Source: an uncultured Alphaproteobacteria bacterium (lineage in GTDB: Bacteria > Pseudomonadota > Alphaproteobacteria > RF32 > CAG-239). From it: DNA of 35,654 bases. This document shows positions 8,861 through 16,984 of the stretch, piece after piece. Within the stretch, counting starts at the first letter, position 1. Every line of letters begins with the position of its first letter. The stretch covers positions 1-35,654 of the forward strand of contig CALXPK010000070.1 in the NCBI GenBank assembly GCA_944390265.1, in the 5' to 3' direction. A program made the position numbers and the translations under genes. The notes under the pieces are model-generated. The model worked only from the letters and a program-made list of their open reading frames with translations, was not told the DNA's origin and ran no database searches.

Positions 8861-8925
8861 TTATTTTCTCCTTTTATTGCTCTTATCATAGCAGATTTTG
8901 GTGTGAAAGAAAAGTCTAAATTCTC

Positions 8926-8953
8926 TTGCTTATTTATTGAAAATTTCTACAAT
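8926..8953 (+). promoter_or_regulatory. Candidate sigma-70 promoter for fmt
   Basis: TTGCTT (8926-8931), a 16-bp spacer and TACAAT (8948-8953) lie 28 bp before the fmt start codon. Confidence 0.55.
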
Positions 8954-8980
8954 AAAGCAAATTGAATAAGGAGACTATTT

Positions 8981-9898
8981 ATGAAAGTTGTTTTTATGGG
9001 AACGCCGGATTTTGCCGTGCCGGTTTTGGAAAATTTGGTCAAAGAACATGATGTGGTTTGCGTTTATACGCGAGCGCCGAAAGAAGCCGGACGCGGGCAT
9101 AAAGAAACCCAAACTCCCGTGCATCTCAAAGCTATAGAACTTGGCATTGACGTCCGCACACCAAAAACTTTGCGCAACCCCGAGGAACAACAAAAGTTCA
9201 AAGATTTGCAAGCCGATGTGGCGGTGGTGGCCGCCTATGGACTTATCTTGCCCAAAGAAGTGCTCACAGCTTTTCCTTATGGTTGCTTGAACACGCACGC
9301 TTCTTTGTTGCCGCGTTGGCGCGGGGCGGCGCCGATTCAGCGCGCGATTGAGGCCGGTGATGCAAAGTCAGGCGTTACCATTATGCAGATGAATGAGGGG
9401 CTTGATACCGGTGATATGTTGCTCAAAGGCGAAGTGGAAATCACCGATACCACAACCGGCGGCGAGCTTCATGATGCGCTCTCAAAAATCGGGGCGGATT
9501 TGATTATGGAGGCTTTGCGCAACTATGCTTCTCTCAAACCGCAAAAACAAGATGACAGCCAATCTTGCTATGCCGCTAAATTGGAGAAAGAAGAAACTCA
9601 TTTGGATTTTGCGCAATCAGCCGAAGTTTTGGAACGCAAAATCAGAGCCTTTAATCCGTTTCCCTCAACCTATTTTGAATATAAAGGCGAGCGCTTCAAA
9701 GTTTATGAAGCCGAGGCTTTGATGGCAGATTCCGGCTATGCCGCAGGTACGATTATCCCCAATGACAGCGGCTTGTTGATTGCTTGCGGGGAAGGTATGC
9801 TCTTTGTTACCAAAATTCAACGTCAGGGCAAAAAAGCCATGCCGATTGAAGAACTTTTGCGTGGCTTCCAATTCACCCCAGATGAGATGGTGGCCTGA
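8981..9898 (+). CDS. fmt: Methionyl-tRNA formyltransferase
   Basis: Transfers formyl from 10-formyl-THF to Met-tRNA(fMet). The 305 residues start with the family-typical VVFMGTPDFAVPVLE. The catalytic set is present: N104 and H106 in NTHASLLPRWRGAAPIQ and D142 in LDTGD. The C-terminal OB-like tRNA-binding domain carries RAFNPFPSTYFEYKGE. It has an AAGGAGA ribosome site and its own promoter and terminator, so it is independent of def here, unlike the common def-fmt operon. Confidence 0.97.
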   Translation: MKVVFMGTPDFAVPVLENLVKEHDVVCVYTRAPKEAGRGHKETQTPVHLKAIELGIDVRTPKTLRNPEEQQKFKDLQADVAVVAAYGLILPKEVLTAFPYGCLNTHASLLPRWRGAAPIQRAIEAGDAKSGVTIMQMNEGLDTGDMLLKGEVEITDTTTGGELHDALSKIGADLIMEALRNYASLKPQKQDDSQSCYAAKLEKEETHLDFAQSAEVLERKIRAFNPFPSTYFEYKGERFKVYEAEALMADSGYAAGTIIPNDSGLLIACGEGMLFVTKIQRQGKKAMPIEELLRGFQFTPDEMVA

Positions 9899-9924
9899 TT
9901 GCAACAATTTGCAAAAATATGTGT

Positions 9925-9970
9925 GTCGTGAAGTGATAAAAAAATCTTGTCCTTCACGACTTTTTTTTTA
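9925..9970 (+). terminator. Intrinsic terminator after fmt
   Basis: GTCGTGAAG (9925-9933) pairs with CTTCACGAC (9952-9960), followed by nine T residues; the loop is long (18 nt). Confidence 0.88.
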
Positions 9971-10005
9971 TACTGAATCCATGTTAAAATTTTGGGAGAA
10001 AAATT

Positions 10006-11367
10006 ATGGGAAATAAATTGTTTGGAACCGACGGCGTGCGCGGCGTGGCCAATGTTTATCCGATGACGGCGGACTTTGCGATGAAACTTGCTTTGGCTTG
10101 TGCCGAAACCGTGTGCAAAAACAAAAAACGCGTGGCTATAGGTAAAGATACACGTATCTCGGGCGATATGCTTGAGGCCGCTCTTTCAGCCGGATTTACC
10201 GCCAAAGGCGTGGATGTTATCCGTTTGGGTGTTTTGCCGACACCTGCCGTGACCACGGTTACACCCATGCTTGACGTGGATATGTCGGTGATGATTACGG
10301 CTTCTCATAACCCTTATAAAGACAACGGTATTAAACTGATTGCATCAGACGGCGAAAAATTTGCCGATACGGTTACGGCAGAACTCGAAGCTAAAATTGA
10401 AGCCAATAATTTTTCTTATGATGAAGATGCTTTGGGGCGCATTCATGACGAGCACAAAGCTATTGATGAATATGTCAAACTGGCCAAATCGGTGATGAAA
10501 AACGGTGCCAATCTCAAAGGCCTTAAAATTGTCTTAGATGGTGCCAACGGCGTTTTCGCAAACATCATGCCGGAGGTTTATCAAGAACTCGGAGCTGAAG
10601 TCGTTACATTAGGATGTTCTCCCAACGGCTTGAATATCAACAAAGATTGCGGCTCGATGCATCCGCAAAATATGATGGACAAAGTTAAAGAAGTTAAAGC
10701 AGATTTAGGCATTGCCGCTGATGGAGACGGGGATAGAATCATCGTTTCCAACGACAAAGGCGAGAAGGTGCCTTCCGAGCAAATCATCGCGTTTCTTGCG
10801 CAAAATATGCAAAACGAAGGCTCTCTTAATGGCCGCGCCGTGGTTTCAACCGTGCTTTCTAACACCGGTTTGGAGCGCTTTGTTAAAGAAGAACTCAAGT
10901 TGCCTTATTACAGCACGCCGGTCGGTGAGCGCCATGTGGTTGCCAAGATGAAAGAAATTAACGGTGCCGTCGGCGGTGAGGAGTCCGGCCATGTGGTGGC
11001 ATTTGACTACTGTAAATCGGGCGATGCTTTGATTGTTTCTTTGCTTATCTGCCAATATCTCTTAAAAGCGCACAAGAAAATGAGTGAAATCTTTCCGCTT
11101 TTTGCCATGGATCCGTTTGAGTTTGTCAGCTTGCGTTTTGGCTCTCGCGAGCAGGTTAAAGAAGTGGTCAAATTACCTGAAATTTTGCGCCTTGTTGAAG
11201 AACAAAAACGTCTTCTCGGCGATGAAGGCCGCGTGGTTATTCACCCCTCCGGAACAGAGCCTCTTGTTCGTGTTTGGGTGAGTGGCAAAAATGCCGATAA
11301 GGTCAAGGCCATTCACACCACTTTGGTCAATGCTTTTACAAAACTTCAACAGGAGAATGTGGCTTAA
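10006..11367 (+). CDS. glmM: Phosphoglucosamine mutase
   Basis: Interconverts glucosamine 6-phosphate and glucosamine 1-phosphate on the way to UDP-GlcNAc for peptidoglycan and lipid A. The 453 residues start LFGTDGVRG as expected. Phosphoserine S100 lies in ITASHNPYKDNG, the metal loop is DGDGDR at 239-244, and the phosphate-binding HPSGTEPLVRVW is near the C-terminus. A GGAGAAA site precedes ATG. In many Alphaproteobacteria glmM follows ftsH and folP; here it follows fmt and is followed by two small orphan genes on the same strand. Confidence 0.97.
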   Translation: MGNKLFGTDGVRGVANVYPMTADFAMKLALACAETVCKNKKRVAIGKDTRISGDMLEAALSAGFTAKGVDVIRLGVLPTPAVTTVTPMLDVDMSVMITASHNPYKDNGIKLIASDGEKFADTVTAELEAKIEANNFSYDEDALGRIHDEHKAIDEYVKLAKSVMKNGANLKGLKIVLDGANGVFANIMPEVYQELGAEVVTLGCSPNGLNINKDCGSMHPQNMMDKVKEVKADLGIAADGDGDRIIVSNDKGEKVPSEQIIAFLAQNMQNEGSLNGRAVVSTVLSNTGLERFVKEELKLPYYSTPVGERHVVAKMKEINGAVGGEESGHVVAFDYCKSGDALIVSLLICQYLLKAHKKMSEIFPLFAMDPFEFVSLRFGSREQVKEVVKLPEILRLVEEQKRLLGDEGRVVIHPSGTEPLVRVWVSGKNADKVKAIHTTLVNAFTKLQQENVA

Positions 11368-11431
11368 TCTTTTGTTTACTTTCTCGGCGTATAATGACCT
11401 CTGTAATGTGAATTTAAGGAGTTTTCCTATT

Positions 11432-11650
11432 ATGGTATATAATCAAGATAATTCTAATTTAGATTGGCAGAGAAATTTGCAGCCAAAAGTTCAACCCCAG
11501 ATTCGCGGTAGCCAGCTTTTGGTTGCTTATACGCTTAAAAAAGCCGAAGCTCCGGTTTTTAAAACCACGTCCACACGTTGCGTTTGGCCGGGGTCTATCT
11601 TGACCAATGAAAGCCGAATCTTCAGCCGTCGTTTGACCGTTAAGGCCTGA
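11432..11650 (+). CDS. Small hypothetical protein (72 residues)
   Basis: I do not recognise this protein. ATG 11432 has TAAGGAG upstream at normal spacing; the reading frame is open further 5' into glmM, but those extra residues are a shadow of glmM. The product is small, basic at the C-terminus (ESRIFSRRLTVKA) and has no signal peptide or membrane segment. It starts 64 bp after glmM and its stop is 3 bp before the next start, so it forms a pair with the membrane protein that follows. Confidence 0.7.
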   Translation: MVYNQDNSNLDWQRNLQPKVQPQIRGSQLLVAYTLKKAEAPVFKTTSTRCVWPGSILTNESRIFSRRLTVKA

Positions 11651-11653
11651 AGT

Positions 11654-11974
11654 ATGATTAAAGGTATTTTGGCACTTTTTAATACCGGAATCATCTTTGA
11701 TCCGTTTGTCCTTTGCGGGATTCTTTTGGGAATCTTTACCGCTTTTACGCCCGATACGGAATTGATGGAAAACTTGTTTCGGCAAAACAGCTTCTATTTG
11801 CTGATTTTGTTGTTGTCTTTTTTGTATAATTATCTTTTGAAAAAAGTTTATAAAGATGACGGCTATACGCTTGATTATGTGCGTATGGCCTTGAATATTG
11901 TTTTATCCTTGGTGAAATTTGTTGTTTCTTGTGCTTTGAGCATTGTCTTTATTATGATGCTGTTTGCTTTCTAA
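11654..11974 (+). CDS. Small integral membrane protein (106 residues)
   Basis: Unrecognised. Hydrophobic segments are visible around residues 7-28, 46-62 and 80-105, suggesting three membrane spans, with a charged loop KKVYKDDGYTLDYVR between the second and third. It follows the 72-residue gene by 3 bp and is probably translationally coupled to it. Its stop overlaps the stop of the opposite-strand small gene by three bases. Function unknown. Confidence 0.75.
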   Translation: MIKGILALFNTGIIFDPFVLCGILLGIFTAFTPDTELMENLFRQNSFYLLILLLSFLYNYLLKKVYKDDGYTLDYVRMALNIVLSLVKFVVSCALSIVFIMMLFAF

Positions 11975-12147
11975 ACCAGCATATCAACCGCATGCTCGGA
12001 TGAGGCCATGTTGGCGGCCATTTGTTCCGTGGCCTGGGTCAATAAGTCGGTTACTTGTTGCTGCATCTCAACATTGGTCTTAATTAAAGACATTTGCATT
12101 TGTTGCATGGACAGAGCATAATTGCTGATTGCGCCTAATGATGACAT
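11971..12147 (-). CDS. Small YjfB-like protein (58 residues)
   Basis: A short reading frame with a strong AAGGAG seven bases before ATG. It reads MSSLGAISNYALSMQQMQMS, then a Gln/Met-rich amphipathic helix, ending in AVDMLV. Length, Gln/Met richness and the N-terminal pattern resemble the YjfB putative-motility family of short helical proteins, but the match is by eye only. It is convergent with the membrane protein gene, with stops overlapping, and sits 125 bp downstream of the first transporter gene. No flagellar gene is present in the window, so a motility role is unsupported. Confidence 0.7.
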   Translation of the reverse strand: MSSLGAISNYALSMQQMQMSLIKTNVEMQQQVTDLLTQATEQMAANMASSEHAVDMLV

Positions 12148-12216
12148 GTCTTTATCTCCTTTTCAATATTTCTTATTGCATTTATCAATATACCACAAAA
12201 ATTAAAGAATGTTAAA

Positions 12217-12255
12217 CAAAAAAAAGAGACTTTTAGAAAAAAGCCTCTTTTTTTA
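12217..12255 (-). terminator. Intrinsic terminator after the first ArsB/NhaD-type transporter
   Basis: On the minus strand, a GAGGC/GTCTC-based hairpin extended by an A/T stem is followed by a run of eight T residues. Confidence 0.75.
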
Positions 12256-12272
12256 TGGGTTTTTGCTTTGTT

Positions 12273-13616
12273 TTACATGAAGTATTGAATCTCTAAAAAG
12301 ATAGATGCAATAAACACACTCAAAAGCATGGTCGGAATGGACCAGAGCAAGAAACCGATAAAGCTAATCGGGTGGCCTTCACGCTGAGCCATACCGGCAA
12401 CAATTACGTTGGCCGAAGCACCAATCAAGGTACCGTTGCCGCCAAAGCAAGCACCCAAGGATAGGGCCCACCATACCGGCATCATGGCCTCACGTCCGCC
12501 CATCGACTCTTCCATGGATTTTATCATCGGAATCATCGTGGCCACAAACGGAATGTTGTCAATGGCACTAGAGATTACGGCCGATGTCCACAAGATTAAG
12601 AATGTGGCTTTTTCAATGCTGCCTTCGGTCATTTCTACAAACTCTTGCCCCAGAAGCGCCAGTACACCGGTGACTTCCAAACCATAGACAATGACAAACA
12701 AACCGGTGAAGAAAAAGATGGTGGTCCAGTCTACCGAACCTAAGATGTTTTCAACCTTTTGTTCTCTTTCTTCATGGTTGTTGCCAAAGGTATACAGCAA
12801 CAACAAAACGGCCGCACCGGCAATGGCGATGGTGCCGTTGGCTATGTGCAAATGTTCGGCACTCATAAAGCCGGCAATGACGCAGAACAAGACAAACAGA
12901 GATTTGTGCAACAAAGATCTGTCGGTGATGCAATCTCTTTCATCAATGCTCATCACGGTTGCTTTGTTGGCTTCGGTGGTGACCAGTTTTTTGCCCCATA
13001 TCAAGTCAAAGCCAAAAGCCAATACCAACATGGTGACAATGACAATCGGGGTTAACTCAAACAAAAAGTCTGAAAAAGATAGACCCAAAGATGAGCCGAT
13101 TAAGATGTTTGGTGGGTCACCAATCAGAGTTGCGGTACCGCCGATGTTGGCGGCAAAAATCTCCAAAACCAGATAGGGGTAGGGGTTGATGTTGAGCTTT
13201 CTCGTGATTTGGAAGGTGACCGGTGCAATGAGCAAAACGGTGGTCACATTGTCCAAAAAGGCGGAGAAAAAGGCTGTTACCAAAGCCAAAACAACCAGCA
13301 AACCTCTGGGGTTGGCGCGCACTTTTTTGGCCGCCCATACGGCAACATATTGGAACATTCCCGATTTTTCGGAAATGCCGACAATCGACATCATGCCGAT
13401 AAGCAAGGCCAAAGTGTTGAAATCAATTCCTTTCAATGCGGTTTGTTGAGTTAAGATGCCGGCAAAAATCATGATGCTGGCGCCAAGCAAAGCTACAATG
13501 GCGCGGTTTACTTTTTCGGTAAACAGAATCACATAAGCTATGATGACAATGGCTACGGCAACGACTTTTGCATCTAACCCAAAAACCAAATTAGGTATTG
13601 CGGATACATCAGACAT
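12273..13616 (-). CDS. ArsB/NhaD-family ion transporter, copy 1
   Basis: Polytopic inner-membrane permease (447 residues, about eleven to twelve hydrophobic spans) of the ion-transporter superfamily that includes NhaD Na+/H+ antiporters, ArsB and the P protein. Supporting segments are GIDFNTLALLIGMM near 62-75, AFLDNVTTVLLIAPVTF, GGTATLIGDPPNILIG, SSAIDNIPFVATMIPM and the GACFGGNGTLIGASANVI repeat half; the paired DN and NG/NI helix breaks show the internal two-fold repeat. It starts with AAGGAAAG upstream of ATG. An almost colinear paralogue lies just upstream on the same strand. Sodium/proton exchange is the likely activity, but the ion is not decided by the sequence. Confidence 0.9.
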   Translation of the reverse strand: MSDVSAIPNLVFGLDAKVVAVAIVIIAYVILFTEKVNRAIVALLGASIMIFAGILTQQTALKGIDFNTLALLIGMMSIVGISEKSGMFQYVAVWAAKKVRANPRGLLVVLALVTAFFSAFLDNVTTVLLIAPVTFQITRKLNINPYPYLVLEIFAANIGGTATLIGDPPNILIGSSLGLSFSDFLFELTPIVIVTMLVLAFGFDLIWGKKLVTTEANKATVMSIDERDCITDRSLLHKSLFVLFCVIAGFMSAEHLHIANGTIAIAGAAVLLLLYTFGNNHEEREQKVENILGSVDWTTIFFFTGLFVIVYGLEVTGVLALLGQEFVEMTEGSIEKATFLILWTSAVISSAIDNIPFVATMIPMIKSMEESMGGREAMMPVWWALSLGACFGGNGTLIGASANVIVAGMAQREGHPISFIGFLLWSIPTMLLSVFIASIFLEIQYFM

Positions 13617-13700
13617 TTTTTTTCTTTCCTTATTTATTAGAATTTTTACTCTTATGTTATATGTCGATAAAGCTAATATAATCTTAATTTTTCAGAATAA

Positions 13701-13730
13701 AAAAAAGAGGCTCATTTCTGAACCTCTTTT
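13701..13730 (-). terminator. Intrinsic terminator after transporter copy 2
   Basis: Minus-strand stem GAGGTTCA/TGAGCCTC (13719-13726 with 13707-13714, one G-U pair) and a four-base loop, followed by seven or more T residues. It separates the two paralogous genes into two transcription units. Confidence 0.88.
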
Positions 13731-13746
13731 AGTTTGTCCTTTTGCC

Positions 13747-15096
13747 TTACATGAAGTGTCTTATATGCAGATATAAAGCGGCGATGCCGGTTGATATCAG
13801 CATGGTCGGGATGGACCAGATTAAAAACTTCAAAAAGCTGATCGGGTGGCCTTCACGCTGAGCCATGCCGGCAACAATGACGTTGGCCGAAGCCGCAATC
13901 AAAGAACCGTTGCCGCCAAAGCAAGCGCCCAAAGACAAAGCCCACCAAACCGGCATCATGGCCTCACGCCCGCCCATCGACTCTTCCATCGATTTTATCA
14001 TCGGAATCATCGTGGCCACAAAGGGAATGTTGTCGATGGCGGTGGAGACAAAGGCTGAAACCCAGATAACCAACATGGCGGCTTTTTCAATGCTGCCGTC
14101 GGTCATCTCCACAAACTTTTGTCCCATCAGCTTCAAGACACCGGCTTCTTCCAAGCCATAGACAATGGCAAACAAACCGGCAAAGAAAAAGATGGTGGTC
14201 CAGTCTACCAAATTGAAGGCTTCTTCTACCTTGTGTTCTCTTTTGCCATGGTCGTCTCCGAGGGTGTATAGCAAGAGCAAAACCGCGGCGCCAAACATGG
14301 CAATGGTGCCGTTGGCAATGTGAAAATGCTCGGCACAGATAAAGCCTAAAATGACGGCGGCCAAAACAAACAAAGATTTTTTGAGCAAGGTCCAGTCGGT
14401 GATGCTGTCAATCTCGTTTATTTTCATGACCAATTTTTTGTGTTTTTCACTGGTGACAATTCTTTTGCCCCAAATGAAGTCAAATATGAGAATCTGAACC
14501 AACATGGTGATGGCAACCACCGGCGTGAGTTCAAACAAAAAGTCGGTGAAAGAAAGATTGATGGCCGAACCTATCAATATGTTCGGTGGGTCGCCAATTA
14601 AGGTGGCGGTGCCGCCGATGTTGGAGGCAAAAATTTCGGCAATCAGATAAGGATAAGGCGTGATGTCCAGTTTTCTGGTGATTTGGAAGGTGACCGGCAC
14701 AATCAGCAAAACCGTGGTGACATTATCTAAAAAAGCCGAAAAAACAGCCGTGACCAAGCTCAAAACAATCAGAATCCCTCTGGGGTTGGCGCGCACTTTT
14801 TTGGCTGACCATATGGCCACATATTGAAACATGCCGGATTTTTCCGAAATGCCGACAATGGTCATCATACCTATCAACAAAGCCAGGGTGTTGAAGTCAA
14901 TGCCTTTGAGGGCGGTTTCTTGGGTTAAAATTCCGGTGAAAATCATGATGCCGGCGCCAAGCAAGGCCACAACGGCACGGTTGAGTTTTTCGGTAAACAA
15001 GATGATGTAGCTCACCACCAAAATGGCAGTGGATAAGACCATCGGGTTTAAGCCGAAAATCACGTTTGAAACGTGAGGTAAGTTTTCTACAGGCAT
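13747..15096 (-). CDS. ArsB/NhaD-family ion transporter, copy 2
   Basis: Paralogue of the preceding transporter, 449 residues. The two proteins align end to end with the same motifs (AFLDNVTTVLL, GGTATLIGDPPNILIG, DNIPFVATMIPMIKSMEESMGG, GACFGGNGSLIAASANVIV), and the DNA of the C-terminal part is almost identical in stretches. I chose the ATG at 15096, which has AGGAGA just upstream; six upstream codons are open but include that ribosome site. Differences cluster in the N-terminus, the central cytoplasmic loop and the last helices, suggesting altered regulation or ion preference after a tandem duplication. Confidence 0.9.
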   Translation of the reverse strand: MPVENLPHVSNVIFGLNPMVLSTAILVVSYIILFTEKLNRAVVALLGAGIMIFTGILTQETALKGIDFNTLALLIGMMTIVGISEKSGMFQYVAIWSAKKVRANPRGILIVLSLVTAVFSAFLDNVTTVLLIVPVTFQITRKLDITPYPYLIAEIFASNIGGTATLIGDPPNILIGSAINLSFTDFLFELTPVVAITMLVQILIFDFIWGKRIVTSEKHKKLVMKINEIDSITDWTLLKKSLFVLAAVILGFICAEHFHIANGTIAMFGAAVLLLLYTLGDDHGKREHKVEEAFNLVDWTTIFFFAGLFAIVYGLEEAGVLKLMGQKFVEMTDGSIEKAAMLVIWVSAFVSTAIDNIPFVATMIPMIKSMEESMGGREAMMPVWWALSLGACFGGNGSLIAASANVIVAGMAQREGHPISFLKFLIWSIPTMLISTGIAALYLHIRHFM

Positions 15097-15159
15097 ATTT
15101 GTCTCCTGAACCAAATTGCTATTTCCGGTTCAGCATAACAAACAATCCTAAACTTTGTC

Positions 15160-15885
15160 TTAATTTTGGCGGCTGATATATTTTATGGCGCCGTATAAGC
15201 TATTGAGCTCTTGCTCGGTCAATCGGTTGCGGGTAAAAATGTTTTGCAGATTGATGAACATTTTTTCTCTTTTGTCTCCGACTTTATAATTGCCGCAATT
15301 TTCCAGCAACTCTTCAAAATGCTCAACAAATTTGATGACTTTGTCTTTGGTGGCCAAAGTTGTTCCGTTCATCTCAAGATGAACTTCGGGTTTGTCAATT
15401 TGGGTTTTATAAAACTCATAACCGATGATCAAAACGGCTTGAGACAGATTTAAAGAGCTATGTTTGGGGTTCAACGGAATGTTGATGATGGCATCGGCCA
15501 AACTCACATCCACATTGCTCAAACCGGTTCTCTCACAGCCAAACATGATGCCGCAAGTGTTGCCTTTCGACATTATCTTATTCATCTCAAGGGCTGCCGT
15601 ATCGGCATTATAAATGGATTTTATTTGGTCGCGATGACGTGCCGTGGCGGCATAAACATAGTTCAAATCGGCAATGGCCTCTTTGGTGGAAGCATAAACT
15701 TTGGCGTTGTATAAAATTTCTTCGGCATTGGAAGAGGCGGAGACGGCTTTGGCTGACAGGTGATCTTCTCTTGGCGAAACCAAGCGCAGTTCGGACAAAC
15801 CGCAGTTCATCATGGCACGTGCCGACATGCCGATATTTTCCGCCAGTTGCGGACCGACTAAAATCATGACCGGTTGTTTTGACAT
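15160..15885 (-). CDS. trmJ: tRNA (cytidine/uridine-2'-O-)-methyltransferase, TrmJ-type
   Basis: SPOUT-superfamily, SAM-dependent 2'-O-methyltransferase (241 residues), probably acting on nucleotide 32 of tRNAs. Typical TrmH/TrmJ motifs are present: QLAENIGMSARAMMNCG near 14-30 (motif 1), FGCERTGLSN (motif 2) and NIPLNPKHSSLNLSQAV (motif 3, knot). The C-terminal extension (LEELLENCGN...RNRLTEQELNSLYGAI) is like that of TrmJ. It begins 16 bp after the end of an exported orphan gene and is the last of three minus-strand genes. The position modified is inferred from family membership. Confidence 0.9.
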   Translation of the reverse strand: MSKQPVMILVGPQLAENIGMSARAMMNCGLSELRLVSPREDHLSAKAVSASSNAEEILYNAKVYASTKEAIADLNYVYAATARHRDQIKSIYNADTAALEMNKIMSKGNTCGIMFGCERTGLSNVDVSLADAIINIPLNPKHSSLNLSQAVLIIGYEFYKTQIDKPEVHLEMNGTTLATKDKVIKFVEHFEELLENCGNYKVGDKREKMFINLQNIFTRNRLTEQELNSLYGAIKYISRQN

Positions 15886-15901
15886 TTATTTTATTTACCT
15901 T

Positions 15902-16300
15902 TTATTTTAATAAATCTGCGGCACGCGGGCGAGCCGATTTTTCTTCTTCGGTGGGCATTTGTACCTGAATTATTTCTTTTTGTAAACCCATATCATCTTG
16001 AATGTATTGACTTAGGGCTTTTTTGTCCTTGATATCCACATTTTGGGTCGGCTTATCCATCATTTTTTTTATGGCATTGCTGTTTCGGACATATTCTCGC
16101 ATCAGAGAATCGTTTGCCTTGTTATAAACCTGTTGGTTGATGTCGGAAACCATTTTGGCTTTGGTTTCAATCTTGCTCTGTTGAACCATCATATCGCTGG
16201 ACAAGGGAGCTTCTTCTGCGGCGGCTTTTTCTTGCGCCATGCCGAGCGAAGCCGAGCTCAGCAAAATGGATAAACTCAATAGGCTTATGTGTTTTATCAT
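15902..16300 (-). CDS. Exported hypothetical protein (132 residues)
   Basis: Unrecognised. Residues 1-22 form a Sec signal peptide (MIKHISLLSLSILLSSASLG, cleavage after GMA). The mature part is helical and charged, with Gln/Lys/Met-rich segments and a conserved-looking tail EEEKSARPRAADLLK. It lies 18 bp after the other exported gene and 16 bp before trmJ, giving a three-gene operon. A role in the periplasm or envelope is inferred only from the signal peptide. Confidence 0.8.
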   Translation of the reverse strand: MIKHISLLSLSILLSSASLGMAQEKAAAEEAPLSSDMMVQQSKIETKAKMVSDINQQVYNKANDSLMREYVRNSNAIKKMMDKPTQNVDIKDKKALSQYIQDDMGLQKEIIQVQMPTEEEKSARPRAADLLK

Positions 16301-16318
16301 CGCTTGCCCTCCGAAAAT

Positions 16319-16918
16319 TTAATCTGTTCCCAAAACATCTAATGAATTAAACATCAAGTTTTCCAAATCAAGTCCGGTGCCGCGCTCAAATACTTCTATG
16401 ATGCCGTTGGTCATGCCGCGCAAGGGGTCGTCTTTGACATCGGCCTGCATCACTTCATCATAGGCTACGCGCAACTTTTTGGCATAATCTTGCGGCATGC
16501 TTTTGATTTTGGCATCATAGCTATCGGGGATTTTGTAGCCCATTTTGCGCAAATGTTCCAAAGCGGTAATCATGTTATGGCGGTTGACTTCCGGAGCTAT
16601 CATCTCTTGGCCTTTGGCATCGGTATAGGTTGTGGCCTCGCCAATGTAATTTAACTTTCCATGCTGGCCGCTGCCGCGCCAGGTTTTGATGCCGCTTTTA
16701 TCTCTGGCTCTGGCCCAAGGGTCAACCGGCAAAATGTCGCCGCCGTTTTCGGTGTTGTCATAAACAGGAGCCTGGGTGATATCGGTATTGGCCACATTGT
16801 CGCCAAAGTAGCCCTCATTGGGGTTGGGCGCCCAAGGGTTGGTCGGAAGTTGGGCAAAAGCGCTTCCCGACATGAATAAAATGCCTAAAAAAGCTGATAT
16901 GCCGATAGTTTTTTTCAT
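16319..16918 (-). CDS. Exported hypothetical protein (199 residues)
   Basis: Unrecognised. Signal peptide MKKTIGISAFLGILFMSGSAFA with cleavage after AFA at about residue 22. The mature protein starts with a Pro/Asn/Trp-rich region containing two NPWAP/DPWAR-type motifs (about 27-30 and 66-69), then a WRGSGQHGKLNYIGEATTYTD segment, and a helical C-terminal half. AGGAGAAAA precedes ATG. It is the first gene of the operon with the 132-residue exported protein and trmJ; the two exported proteins may work together. Confidence 0.82.
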   Translation of the reverse strand: MKKTIGISAFLGILFMSGSAFAQLPTNPWAPNPNEGYFGDNVANTDITQAPVYDNTENGGDILPVDPWARARDKSGIKTWRGSGQHGKLNYIGEATTYTDAKGQEMIAPEVNRHNMITALEHLRKMGYKIPDSYDAKIKSMPQDYAKKLRVAYDEVMQADVKDDPLRGMTNGIIEVFERGTGLDLENLMFNSLDVLGTD

Positions 16919-16984
16919 GAATTTTCTCCTGCCATATACTTATACTATACCTCATTTTTTAGCAGATGAATAGTTACAATTTGA

